DNA of 6,967 bases from JBBRCE01 sp038205115 (lineage in GTDB: Bacteria > Planctomycetota > Planctomycetia > Pirellulales > JBBRCE01): positions 1-6,967 of the forward strand of contig JBBRCE010000101.1 in the NCBI GenBank assembly GCA_038205115.1, written 5' to 3'. The position numbers and the translations under genes were made by a program. The notes below the pieces were generated by a model. It was not told the DNA's origin. It worked only from the letters and a program-made list of their open reading frames with translations, and searched no databases. How positions within the stretch are numbered: the stretch's first letter is position 1; each line of letters starts with the position of its first letter. Positions 1 to 6,716 of this stretch are shown one piece after another.

Positions 1-162
1 AGCGGCGCTTTGTCTGGCGAAGTTCACACGCTGGGTTCGCTCGGTGGCTCGCCAGTCTCGGTCACCGCCGTGCCCGAACCGAGCACTTGGCTGCTTGGCC
101 TGATGGGCATGATCGGACTGTTTGTCGTGGCTCGCCGCCGCAAGCTGCGAGTTGCCGCGTAA
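1..162 (+). CDS. C-terminal end of a PEP-CTERM sorted exported protein (5' truncated by window)
   Basis: The reading frame is open from the first base and ends in TAA at 160-162, giving the last 53 residues of a protein. The tail has the three parts of a PEP-CTERM signal: a VPEPSTW motif (codons from base 70), a hydrophobic helix of about 15 residues (LLGLMGMIGLFVV), and a basic end (ARRRKLRVAA). In the known family this signal directs an exported protein to the exosortase system, which cleaves at the motif and passes the protein on to the cell surface or extracellular matrix. The 23 residues before the motif are a Gly/Ser-rich linker (LSGEVHTLGSLGGS) and give no clue to function. The same tail occurs in inverted orientation at the right edge of the window. 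No exosortase gene is in the window. The sorting signal is clear; the protein's role is unknown. Confidence 0.85.
   Translation, partial: SGALSGEVHTLGSLGGSPVSVTAVPEPSTWLLGLMGMIGLFVVARRRKLRVAA
1..162 (+). repeat. Left copy of an inverted paralogous repeat (PEP-CTERM gene end)
   Basis: This stretch aligns without gaps over 162 nt with the reverse complement of 6717-6878, with about 23 mismatches by hand count (about 86% identity). Many differences are at third codon positions in the first two thirds, while the basic tail after the membrane helix is more diverged. The copy probably extends beyond the left edge, which cannot be seen. Confidence 0.8.
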
Positions 163-177
163 GTTCAAATACGCGGC
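154..177. terminator. Candidate hairpin between convergent genes
   Basis: GCCGCGT (154-160) and ACGCGGC (171-177) form a perfect 7-bp inverted repeat around a 10-nt AT-rich loop. It overlaps the stop codon of the left PEP-CTERM gene and lies just beyond the stop of the convergent RND gene at 215. No clear T tract follows on either strand, so it is not a textbook intrinsic terminator. The position between two converging genes is what makes termination plausible. Confidence 0.35.
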
Positions 178-214
178 CTGTAAACGCTCAAGCCATGCGG
201 CTGATGCGGATGTA

Positions 215-3088
215 CTAGTGGCTTGCCCTGGGCGTGTTGACAGTGGCACCGGTGCTTGATGGGCCGACTATGACTTTGGCTGGCTGGTCGATCCGCAGTC
301 CGGCGGCCAGCAGTTGGTCGATGTTGCTCGGCTGACCGGGTTCGAACTTCGCCTCGCAACCGCGGAGGAAGAAGCGGCCGATGGCACCGGAAAGCATGGC
401 CGGCGTTAGTACCAGATCGGCAATCAAGCCAAAGGTGAGTAGCGTGCCCATCAAAATGCCAAACCGCTGGGTGGGCATGAAATTCGAGAGACCAAACGAA
501 GCCAGCCCCAGCGCCACGATCACGGTGCTTTGATAGATAGCGCCTGCGGAATTTTCGTAGGCCATCACCACGGCTTCGCGGCGCGGCAAACCCATGCGCG
601 TGGCGCGGCGGAACCAGTTGGCAAAGTGCACGGTGTCGTCCACACACACGCCCATCGCCACGCCGGCGGTCATCATCGTGCCAATGTCCAGCACGATGCC
701 CAGCCAACTCATCAGTCCAAACACCACCGCCACCGGCCAGGCGTTGGGCAGCATCGTATAGAGTCCGGCACGGATATCGCGGAACACCAGCGTCATGATG
801 AGGGCCATCATGGCGAAGGCGACAAAAAAGCTTTCGATCAGTCCGCGCAGCAGGGCCGATTCTGCTTTGTAAACCACGGGCGTCAGTCCGGTGTAAATGG
901 CGCCGTTGACGCCCGCCAAGCTGTAACCGCGCGCGGCTTGAGTTTCGGCATCGACATGCGCGTTCAGCAGTGGCTCGACTTTGGCTTTGATCTGTTGGAT
1001 GAACTCGCCGTAATCCACTTGTTTGAGCGCGGCCACACGGACGTGAATGCGCCACAGTTCTTCGCCACTGTCAGGATCTTCGGCCAGGTAATCGCTTTCC
1101 AAAAATCGCGAGCGGGCTTCGTACAGGTGCTTGTTGGTGACCTGGCGTCGCGTGCGGCGAATGAACGACGGCCCCTTGGCTGGCTGCGTAATGTCCGGCG
1201 CAAAGGTCACGAGCGACATCGTGCTGCCAACTTCCGGAATGGTTTCGATATTCTTTTGAATCTTGGAAACCAGTTCCATCCGTGCCAGAAAATCGATCGG
1301 AGGCTCGACGACCGCCACTTCATGGACGGGCGCTGCTTGCCCAGCGGCGAGTTCGCTGTTTCGTGCTTTTTCGGCCTGTGCTTTTTCTGTTCGAATTTGC
1401 TCAGCCGGATCGATGTAGCGGTTGTCCATGCGAATCACCACTTCCATCGGCACCAGCGCGCCGAGGTGATCTTCCAGCCAAGCGTACGATTGAATGATTT
1501 CTGATTTGGGCGAGAACAGGCTCATCAAGTCGACCGTGGTGCGCGCGTGCATTAGGCCCGCGCTGGAGCCCAGCAGAATCAACAAGAAGATCGCCCAAAC
1601 CAGCGTCGGCCGGGCGATGACTTTGCGAGCCACCCAGCGCATGCGGCGACGATGACCGGCGTCGAGCGGCGAATGGCCTGCGTGGATACCGGCGTGCGGG
1701 CTGCTGGCTTTATCGTCGGCTTCGTCTTCATCCGTAGCTGGCGGCTGGGGCGGCCACAGTTCGAGCGCCGCTGGCAGAAACAAATAAATCAGCCCGATGG
1801 CCGACATCACACCAATGGCAGTAAACAAACCAAACGTGCGGATGGGCGTTAAATCGCTGGTGTACAGCGAGATTAAACCGAGCGACGTCGTGCCAGCCGA
1901 AAGCAGGCAGGGCACCCAGGCTTGCCGCAAACCGCGGCCTGCGGCGCCCGGCAAGCCGTGTTCGGCCCGCGCGTGGCGGTAATAGTTGACCACATGAATG
2001 GCGCACGACAATCCGGTGACGTACACCACTGATGGCATCGTCATCAGAATCGAATTCATCGTCATGCCGTTAAAAAACCCGGTAACCTTGATGATGGCCA
2101 GGCTGAATGCGGCCGAGTAAACGCCGCCAAAAAAGACCATCAACGTCAGCCAGATGTTTCGCAAACAGAGGTAAGATAGCGTGAATCCAATGATGCCCGA
2201 CAAACACATCAGTCGCAGCACCAACCGTTCGCCCTCGATATCGATGGCCACGTTGTCGACCGGCGGACCGCCCAAGTGCAGTTGATCGCGTGGAATGCCG
2301 CAGGCGGCCGCGGTGTCGATGACTTTGTTGACCGTGGCCCGCAAGGCTTCTTTGCCGGCGGCCGAGACCGTCATCACGGCGCAGGTTTGCGTGCCGGTGG
2401 AAATGCTATGGCGGCCGATGCCGGTATTGATGAAGTCGATGGGGTTGTTGCCCGAAACGGCTTCGCTGGGCGTGCGATGAATGCTGATTTGGGTATCGCT
2501 CAGCGCATGGATGAAATATTCGTGATCGGCCTGAAGCGCGGGTAGCGATGCCGGCAAGATTTTGCTGGAGGTGATTTTGACGCTTTGCCCCGAGTGCCAG
2601 GCATGCGACGCTGTTTTCCAGACGTCAGTCGTGGGATTCACCGTGGCGGCAAACGCATCGGCCTGGTTGATTGGGCCAACCAGTGAACCGCGCAACCGCT
2701 CGACGGCTTTGTCGTAGGGCACATTCGCCGCTTGGGTCAACTCGTCGATGGCTGTCGCGCCCGTGATGACTTTTTCGAAGCAGGCCGGCGTACCGGGTTT
2801 ATCGGTGGGCAGATGCTTGAGGATTTTTTCGGCGAATTGTTCGAGCCGCGGGTCGTCGAGCGTACAGCCTTGCCAACTCGCCAACACAAAGGTTTCGTGC
2901 GGAAAGTTCTTCTGAAACTCCTGGTATTCGCGGGTTTCGGCAAACGAGGCCGGCAACCATTCTTTGACATCGTTGCGATTTCCGCGCAAGGCGCGAATCG
3001 CGCCCATGCCCACCAGCGGAAAGGCGAACGCCGCCAGCATGATGATCTTCAGTGCGTTGCTGGCAAAAAACGATTTCGACGCTTTCAT
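215..3088 (-). CDS. RND-superfamily (MMPL/HAE3-like) exporter permease
   Basis: This is a complete 957-residue inner-membrane protein with the duplicated RND layout. TM1 is at about residues 11-31, followed by a first periplasmic domain to about 290, TM2-TM6 at about 291-443, a charged and His-containing cytosolic linker at about 445-490, TM7 at about 489-513, a second periplasmic domain to about 745, and TM8-TM12 at about 748-903. TM10 carries GVCVDDTVHF with Asp817-Asp818, the acidic pair expected for proton relay in RND pumps. The matching TM4 stretch reads GLSCAIHVVNYY and lacks the acidic pair. RND proteins of this size without a neighbouring HlyD-type adaptor or outer-membrane channel resemble the HAE3/MMPL branch (COG1033-like), whose known cargoes include lipids and hopanoids; the substrate here cannot be read from the sequence. 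The ATG at 3088 is chosen because MKASKSFFASNALKI runs directly into TM1. No good Shine-Dalgarno precedes it. The gene is divergent from gltX and transcribed alone. The superfamily is certain; the cargo is unknown. Confidence 0.93.
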   Translation of the reverse strand: MKASKSFFASNALKIIMLAAFAFPLVGMGAIRALRGNRNDVKEWLPASFAETREYQEFQKNFPHETFVLASWQGCTLDDPRLEQFAEKILKHLPTDKPGTPACFEKVITGATAIDELTQAANVPYDKAVERLRGSLVGPINQADAFAATVNPTTDVWKTASHAWHSGQSVKITSSKILPASLPALQADHEYFIHALSDTQISIHRTPSEAVSGNNPIDFINTGIGRHSISTGTQTCAVMTVSAAGKEALRATVNKVIDTAAACGIPRDQLHLGGPPVDNVAIDIEGERLVLRLMCLSGIIGFTLSYLCLRNIWLTLMVFFGGVYSAAFSLAIIKVTGFFNGMTMNSILMTMPSVVYVTGLSCAIHVVNYYRHARAEHGLPGAAGRGLRQAWVPCLLSAGTTSLGLISLYTSDLTPIRTFGLFTAIGVMSAIGLIYLFLPAALELWPPQPPATDEDEADDKASSPHAGIHAGHSPLDAGHRRRMRWVARKVIARPTLVWAIFLLILLGSSAGLMHARTTVDLMSLFSPKSEIIQSYAWLEDHLGALVPMEVVIRMDNRYIDPAEQIRTEKAQAEKARNSELAAGQAAPVHEVAVVEPPIDFLARMELVSKIQKNIETIPEVGSTMSLVTFAPDITQPAKGPSFIRRTRRQVTNKHLYEARSRFLESDYLAEDPDSGEELWRIHVRVAALKQVDYGEFIQQIKAKVEPLLNAHVDAETQAARGYSLAGVNGAIYTGLTPVVYKAESALLRGLIESFFVAFAMMALIMTLVFRDIRAGLYTMLPNAWPVAVVFGLMSWLGIVLDIGTMMTAGVAMGVCVDDTVHFANWFRRATRMGLPRREAVVMAYENSAGAIYQSTVIVALGLASFGLSNFMPTQRFGILMGTLLTFGLIADLVLTPAMLSGAIGRFFLRGCEAKFEPGQPSNIDQLLAAGLRIDQPAKVIVGPSSTGATVNTPRASH

Positions 3089-3203
3089 GGGCCACGGCCT
3101 GAGCGGGTGCGCGGATGGACGACTTCCCTTGCTGTTTGCTCGGCAGTTAGGCTGTGACGAATGTACTAAAAATGCCGTCGCTAGCAGGCGGAGGAATCAG
3201 CCC

Positions 3204-3232
3204 TTGCCAGCATCCGGCTCGATCGCCAAAAT
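3204..3232 (+). promoter_or_regulatory. Candidate sigma70-type promoter for gltX
   Basis: TTGCCA (3204-3209, 5 of 6 to the consensus) is separated by 17 bp from CAAAAT (3227-3232, 4 of 6). This would place a transcript start near 3239 and leave a 5' leader of about 75 nt before the gltX ATG at 3315. The -10 element sits in the perfect 10-bp palindrome CAAAATTTTG (3227-3236). Planctomycete promoters are poorly matched by the E. coli consensus, so this is only a candidate. I saw no convincing promoter for the divergent RND gene in the remainder of 3089-3314. Confidence 0.3.
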
Positions 3233-3314
3233 TTTGCTAGGCCTGGAATGTTCGGCTGGATCGCCGCTCATGCTGTGCCGCTCGATGGCCCGCTCTTCAA
3301 CCCGATTGGTTCCG

Positions 3315-4892
3315 ATGACCGTCCGCACACGTTTCGCTCCGAGCCCTACCGGTTACTTGCATATTGGCGGCGTCCGTACGGCGCTGTTCAATTGGCTGTT
3401 CGCGCGCCGACACGGTGGGCAGTTTTTGCTCCGCATCGACGATACGGATCAGCAGCGCAACGTCGATGCGGCACTGGCGCCCATCTTGCACGGCTTCCGC
3501 TGGTTAGGCATCGACTGGGACGAAGGCCCGGAAGTTGGCGGCCCGTACGAGCCGTACTATCAGTCGCAGCGATTGCCGCAATATCAAGCGGCGGTGCAGA
3601 AACTGTTGGACGGCGGTTTTGCCTACCGAGATTATGCCACGGCCGAAGAAATTCAGGCTGAGCGCGAGGCCGCCACCGCCGAGAAGCGCCCCTTTCTCTA
3701 CAGCCGCACGTGGATGGCCGAAACGCCCGAGCAGCAGGCCAAATTCCAGTCCCAAGGCCGGTTGTGGGTGGTGCGTTTGAAGATGCCGCGCGAAGGCAAA
3801 CTGATTATCGACGACCAAGTGCGTGGTCAGGTCGAGTTCCTCTGGGAGCGCGAGCAGGATCACGTCATTCAACGCAACGACGGCACTTGCCTGTATCATC
3901 TGGCCAGCGTGGTCGACGATTTCGATTTTCAGATTTCGCACGTGATTCGCGCGGAAGAGCATCTGTCGAATACGCCGCGGCAAATTTTCATTGCCCAATC
4001 GCTGGGCTATCCGTTGCCGGTTTACGCGCATCTGCCATTTGTGGCCGAGCCGGGCAGCAAAAACAAACTCAGCAAACGCAAGCTCGATAAATATCTGAAG
4101 AACCGCGATTTTGCGCAAACCAACGAGCACGGTTTGGAAATTTCCCGGCGACTCAATCTGCAGAACACGGCCGAAACGTTCAATCCCGTGATCGTCGATT
4201 TTTATGAACAAGTCGGCTATTTGCCGGATGCAATTATCAATTACCTGGTGCTGCTCGGTTGGTCGCTCGACGACAAGACCGAGTTCATGACGCGGCAGCA
4301 AATGATCGAAAACTTTTCACTGGAGCGCGTCACCAAAGCACCGGCCAGTTTTGACGCGAAAAAACTCTGGGCCGTGGAAGACCATTACATGCAGCAGTTG
4401 CCGCTCAAGCAAAAGGTGCCGATGATGCTGCGCTTTTTGCAAACCGCGGGCCTGGTGCCTACGCCCACGCCGTGCGAGGTTGGACCGCAGTTGACAAAAA
4501 TCGTCGAGGCAGCCGGCGATCGTTTGAAAACGGCGGGCGACATCATCGCCTATGCCGATTTCTTTTTCTTGCCCGAGCAACTGCCGGAATCGGCGTTCGA
4601 CGCCAAAGCGGTTGAGAAGAGTTTGAAAAAGCCCGGCGCGGGCGCACTTCTTGCAAAGTTCAAAACCGCGCTCGAAGCGGTCGAACCCTTTGAGCCTGCG
4701 CCGCTCGAGGCTGCGTTGCATGGTTTCGTCGAGCGCGAAGGCATCAAGGCCGGCGATATCGTGCATCCGCTGCGCGTGGCCGTGAGCGGCAAAGGCGTGG
4801 GGCCGGGTCTCTACGATTGCTTGTCGCTGTTGGGCAAACAAACGTGTTTGAAGCGCATCGATCGCGCGATTAAAATGGCCGGCAACTCGTGA
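3315..4892 (+). CDS. gltX: Glutamyl-tRNA synthetase (class I)
   Basis: This 525-residue cytosolic enzyme attaches glutamate to tRNA-Glu using ATP. The N-terminus RTRFAPSPTGYLHIGG (residues 4-19) holds the class I HIGH-type signature at 16-19. The Rossmann core continues through LLRIDDTD (38-45). The second ATP-binding loop is KLSKR at 251-255, the usual GluRS form of KMSKS. FSLERVTKAPASFDAKKLW (334-352) and the C-terminal VGPGLYDCLSLLG (495-507) match the GluRS anticodon-binding half. The zinc-binding cysteines of E. coli GluRS are absent: the corresponding stretch around residues 101-130 (FAYRDYATAEEIQ) has no Cys. The frame is open back to 2964, but that extension lies antisense to the RND gene and carries no family sequence. 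ATG 3315 puts the conserved block at residue 4. ATGs at 3270 and 3285 are possible alternatives, none with a strong Shine-Dalgarno. Whether the enzyme also charges tRNA-Gln (non-discriminating type) cannot be decided here, as no gatCAB gene is in view. Confidence 0.95.
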   Translation: MTVRTRFAPSPTGYLHIGGVRTALFNWLFARRHGGQFLLRIDDTDQQRNVDAALAPILHGFRWLGIDWDEGPEVGGPYEPYYQSQRLPQYQAAVQKLLDGGFAYRDYATAEEIQAEREAATAEKRPFLYSRTWMAETPEQQAKFQSQGRLWVVRLKMPREGKLIIDDQVRGQVEFLWEREQDHVIQRNDGTCLYHLASVVDDFDFQISHVIRAEEHLSNTPRQIFIAQSLGYPLPVYAHLPFVAEPGSKNKLSKRKLDKYLKNRDFAQTNEHGLEISRRLNLQNTAETFNPVIVDFYEQVGYLPDAIINYLVLLGWSLDDKTEFMTRQQMIENFSLERVTKAPASFDAKKLWAVEDHYMQQLPLKQKVPMMLRFLQTAGLVPTPTPCEVGPQLTKIVEAAGDRLKTAGDIIAYADFFFLPEQLPESAFDAKAVEKSLKKPGAGALLAKFKTALEAVEPFEPAPLEAALHGFVEREGIKAGDIVHPLRVAVSGKGVGPGLYDCLSLLGKQTCLKRIDRAIKMAGNS

Positions 4893-4945
4893 ACGCCCGA
4901 GCGAACTGAGCGATTCGGCTAATGACCGACCGGCGGTACCGCTGC

Positions 4946-5112
4946 TGAAAAGAAGAAAAGAGGTTCACCGCGAAGTTCGCTAAGAACGCGAAGATCAGAG
5001 GAGGTAAAAGACGTGTTGATAGAATAGTGGAATCGATTTGCGCGTCGTCTGCCCTCATTGTTTTCTTTGGCAACTTTGCGAACTTCGCGGTGAACCTTCT
5101 TCTGCTTTTTCA
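4946..5112. repeat. Intergenic fold-back (inverted-repeat) element
   Basis: AGGTTCACCGCGAAGTTCGC (4961-4980) is the exact reverse complement of 5078-5097, a perfect 20-bp inverted repeat with a 97-nt spacer. The similarity continues outward through an A/G-rich flank (about 11 of 13 positions with a one-base bulge) and weakly inward, so the arms are roughly 48 bp long (4946-4993 and 5065-5112). Inside the left arm, CGCGAAG recurs 18 bp apart (4969 and 4987), and GCGAA/TTCGC units form smaller palindromes (4970-4980, 4976-4992). The spacer contains GAGGAGGTAAAAG and looks non-coding. Transcribed RNA would fold into a long hairpin in either direction. I infer a dispersed intergenic repeat or the relic of a miniature element. 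Similar purine-rich GGTTCACCGCGAAG-type intergenic repeats are, as I recall, scattered in environmental bacterial genomes, but copy number cannot be tested from this window. Confidence 0.7.
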
Positions 5113-5196
5113 TACGCATCGGAGCATATTGACGAGAAGCAGGTTGCAGTGATCTCGCATTCCACGATTTTCCAGCTCGGCGTCACCTTCACGAGT

Positions 5197-5225
5197 TTGA
5201 CAAGCTAGGCAATTCCGCCGAAAAT
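5197..5225 (+). promoter_or_regulatory. Candidate sigma70-type promoter for nth
   Basis: A perfect TTGACA (5197-5202) is followed after 17 bp by GAAAAT (5220-5225, 4 of 6 to the -10 consensus). The predicted start near 5232 gives a leader of about 55 nt to the ATG at 5287. If this promoter is used, the in-frame ATG at 5224 lies inside the -10 region and cannot be the translation start, which supports 5287. Confidence 0.4.
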
Positions 5226-5286
5226 GCGGCAGGCTCGTTCGAGCGATCTGTGCTTTGTAATTTTGGCTTTCACCCCGCTCCGAGCT

Positions 5287-5937
5287 ATGCCTGTGACTGT
5301 TTCCGCCAAACGCCATGCTCAGAAGATCGCGGCGCAACTGGCCATCGATTATGCAAACGCCGAGTGCGCGCTGAAGTTCCGTTCGCCGCTGGAACTGCTG
5401 GTTGCCACGATTCTCTCGGCCCAATGTACCGATGTGCGAGTGAACATCGTCACCGCTGACTTGTTCAAGAAATATCACGACGCCGCGGATTACGCCGCCG
5501 CCAAGCCGGCCGAGCTGGAACGCGATATCCAGAGCACCGGGTTTTATCGCAACAAAGCCAAAAACATTCAGGCCTGCTGCCGGCAACTCATCGAGAAATA
5601 CGACGGACAGGTGCCAAAATCGCTGGACGAGTTAGTTGTGCTGGCGGGCGTGGGTCGCAAGACGGCCAACGTGGTGCTGGGCACCGCGTTTGGAATTGCC
5701 TCCGGCGTGGTCGTCGACACGCATGTCACGCGGCTGAGCAACAGAATGGGGCTGACGGAACATCCCGCGGATGCGGTAAAAATCGAACGCGACTTAATGG
5801 GGTTGCTGCCGCGCGACCGCTGGATCGATTTCAGCCATCAGATGATTCATCATGGGCGGAAGGTTTGCGGGGCTCGCAAACCGAAATGCGGCGAGTGTAC
5901 GTTGAAAAAGATTTGCCCACAGGTTGGAGTCGATTAG
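5287..5937 (+). CDS. nth: Endonuclease III (DNA glycosylase/AP lyase)
   Basis: This 216-residue cytosolic base-excision repair enzyme removes oxidised pyrimidines and cuts the strand at the resulting abasic site. The family usually has about 210 residues, so this is full length. FRSPLELLVATILSAQCTD (31-49) is the conserved N-terminal helix region. The helix-hairpin-helix LAGVGRKTANVV (119-130) contains catalytic Lys125, and VVVDTHVTRL (141-150) contains catalytic Asp144. The C-terminal [4Fe-4S] loop is complete: Cys194-x6-Cys201-x2-Cys204-x5-Cys210. Substrate classes follow from the family, not from this sequence. The frame is open from an ATG at 5224, but those 21 extra residues (MRQARSSDLCFVILAF and following) are not conserved Nth sequence and overlap the candidate promoter, so ATG 5287 (MPVTVSAKRHAQKIA) is preferred. 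A promoter directly upstream and a 394-bp gap from gltX suggest its own transcription unit, perhaps reading on to dcd. Confidence 0.95.
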   Translation: MPVTVSAKRHAQKIAAQLAIDYANAECALKFRSPLELLVATILSAQCTDVRVNIVTADLFKKYHDAADYAAAKPAELERDIQSTGFYRNKAKNIQACCRQLIEKYDGQVPKSLDELVVLAGVGRKTANVVLGTAFGIASGVVVDTHVTRLSNRMGLTEHPADAVKIERDLMGLLPRDRWIDFSHQMIHHGRKVCGARKPKCGECTLKKICPQVGVD

Positions 5938-6046
5938 TGGGCGGACCGCTTGCGAGCTTTGTAAAATGTCAAACGCCGCGCTGTGCGTCGCCGCCAATCG
6001 AGTTAAGAATTGTGCCGATTAAACACTCCCGTTTCGATGAGTCATC

Positions 6047-6616
6047 ATGATCCTTTCCGGCCACGAAATTCATCGACAATTGGGCAGCAACATTGTGATC
6101 GAGCCGTTTGACCCGGCCAATCTCAACCCCAATAGCTACAATCTGACTCTGCACAACGAACTGATCACCTACGAAGAGGTGATCCTCGACATGCGCAAAA
6201 GCAATCGCACGCGGCGCATCGAATTGGGCGAAGAAGGGTTGGTGCTCAGTCCCAACCAACTCTATCTGGGCCGGACCATCGAGCGTACCGAGACGCACAA
6301 TTTCGTGCCGATGATCGAGGGTCGTAGTTCCATCGGCCGCTTGGGCCTGTTCGTACACGTGACCGCTGGGTTTGGCGATGTCGGCTTTTGCGGCTACTGG
6401 ACCCTGGAAATATTCGCCGTGCAACCAATAAAAATTTATCCCGGCGTGCCGATTTGCCAAATTTTCTACCACCAGATCGCCGGCGACATTACTGAATATG
6501 CCAGCAAATACCAGCATAACAGCGACATCCAACCGAGCTTGATGTTTAAGGAACTCAGCGCCACGGCGGACGACTGCCCTCAACTGTTCCTCGACTTTGG
6601 CGGCGAACGTCATTAG
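6047..6616 (+). CDS. dcd: dCTP deaminase (Dcd family, possibly dUMP-forming)
   Basis: This 189-residue protein of the trimeric dCTP deaminase/dUTPase fold acts on dCTP in the route to dUMP and then dTTP. The start MILSGHEIHRQLG and IEPFDPANLNPNSYNL (18-33) match the Dcd N-terminus. The nucleotide-binding core is EGRSSIGRLGLFVHVTAGFG (91-110), and the catalytic glutamate is Glu121 in GYWTLEI. The C-terminal substrate motif SKYQHNSDIQPS (153-164) keeps Lys-Tyr-Gln. TAGFGDVGF differs from the TAHRIDPGW of the E. coli enzyme, which makes only dUTP, and is closer to the TAGxxDxGF pattern of the bifunctional deaminase-dUTPases of Methanocaldococcus and Mycobacterium. A direct dUMP-forming activity is therefore possible but not proven. 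The ATG at 6047 fits the family start exactly; only a weak GATGAG precedes it. The gene follows nth by 109 bp on the same strand; I saw no convincing promoter in that gap (TAAAAT at 5962-5967 has no partner -35). Confidence 0.94.
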   Translation: MILSGHEIHRQLGSNIVIEPFDPANLNPNSYNLTLHNELITYEEVILDMRKSNRTRRIELGEEGLVLSPNQLYLGRTIERTETHNFVPMIEGRSSIGRLGLFVHVTAGFGDVGFCGYWTLEIFAVQPIKIYPGVPICQIFYHQIAGDITEYASKYQHNSDIQPSLMFKELSATADDCPQLFLDFGGERH

Positions 6617-6622
6617 CGCGCT

Positions 6623-6647
6623 GGCAACACCGCACAACGGCGGTGCC
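6623..6647. terminator. Candidate hairpin downstream of dcd
   Basis: CACCGC (6628-6633) pairs with GCGGTG (6640-6645) around a 6-nt loop. An alternative pairing with a 3-nt bulge extends it to GGCA (6623-6626) with TGCC (6644-6647). It begins 7 nt after the dcd stop and is followed by AATATTGTT rather than a clean T run. It lies between convergent genes, where a terminator is expected, but is weak on sequence alone. Confidence 0.3.
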
Positions 6648-6716
6648 AATATTGTTAGCGACAGTAGCCGTGAGTGGTCCGACGGCAGGCAGCGATGTTG
6701 CGCAGTCCGATAAAGC

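Larger units (their letters stand above)
4893..5286. other. Intergenic region gltX-nth (394 bp) without a gene
   Basis: No credible coding sequence lies here; the short open frames around 4870-5119 are by-products of the purine-rich repeat. The region holds, in order, a short palindrome GCGGTACCGC (4933-4942), the fold-back repeat at 4946-5112, about 85 bp with no recognisable structure, and a candidate promoter for nth at 5197-5225. No strong intrinsic terminator for gltX was found between 4893 and 4945, so the fold-back structure may serve that purpose. Confidence 0.7.

Noticed and set aside
530..1504. Long plus-strand open frame of 324 codons opposite the RND gene
   Set aside because: It is antisense to a clearly conserved transporter; its translation is rich in His, Arg and Gln with no membrane or domain pattern, as expected of a mirrored GC-rich frame.
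2964..3314. N-terminal extension of gltX by 117 residues
   Set aside because: The first part lies antisense to the RND N-terminus and the rest has no GluRS-like sequence; family proteins begin a few residues before the RFAPSPTG motif.
3504..4301. Minus-strand open frame of 265 codons opposite gltX
   Set aside because: It is a shadow frame of a well-conserved synthetase, with no recognisable domain.
4946..5112. CRISPR array or rho-independent terminator reading of the fold-back repeat
   Set aside because: There are only two inverted arms rather than regularly spaced direct repeats, and the 97-nt spacer is too long for a standard intrinsic terminator.
4870..5119. Two short minus-strand frames (66-67 codons) in the gltX-nth gap
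   Set aside because: Their Lys/Arg/Glu-rich peptides come from the purine-rich fold-back repeat, the frames overlap each other, and there is no sign of a real protein.
5224..5286. Signal-peptide-like start of a longer Nth
   Set aside because: The 21 extra residues are not conserved in the family, overlap a candidate promoter, and export would make no sense for a DNA repair enzyme with an iron-sulfur cluster.
5287..6616. nth and dcd as a dedicated nucleotide-quality or defence module
   Set aside because: Dcd-family proteins can act in phage defence by depleting dCTP, but this one is a normal-length housekeeping type with no accompanying sensor or effector gene, and the 109-bp gap gives no sign of tight coupling.
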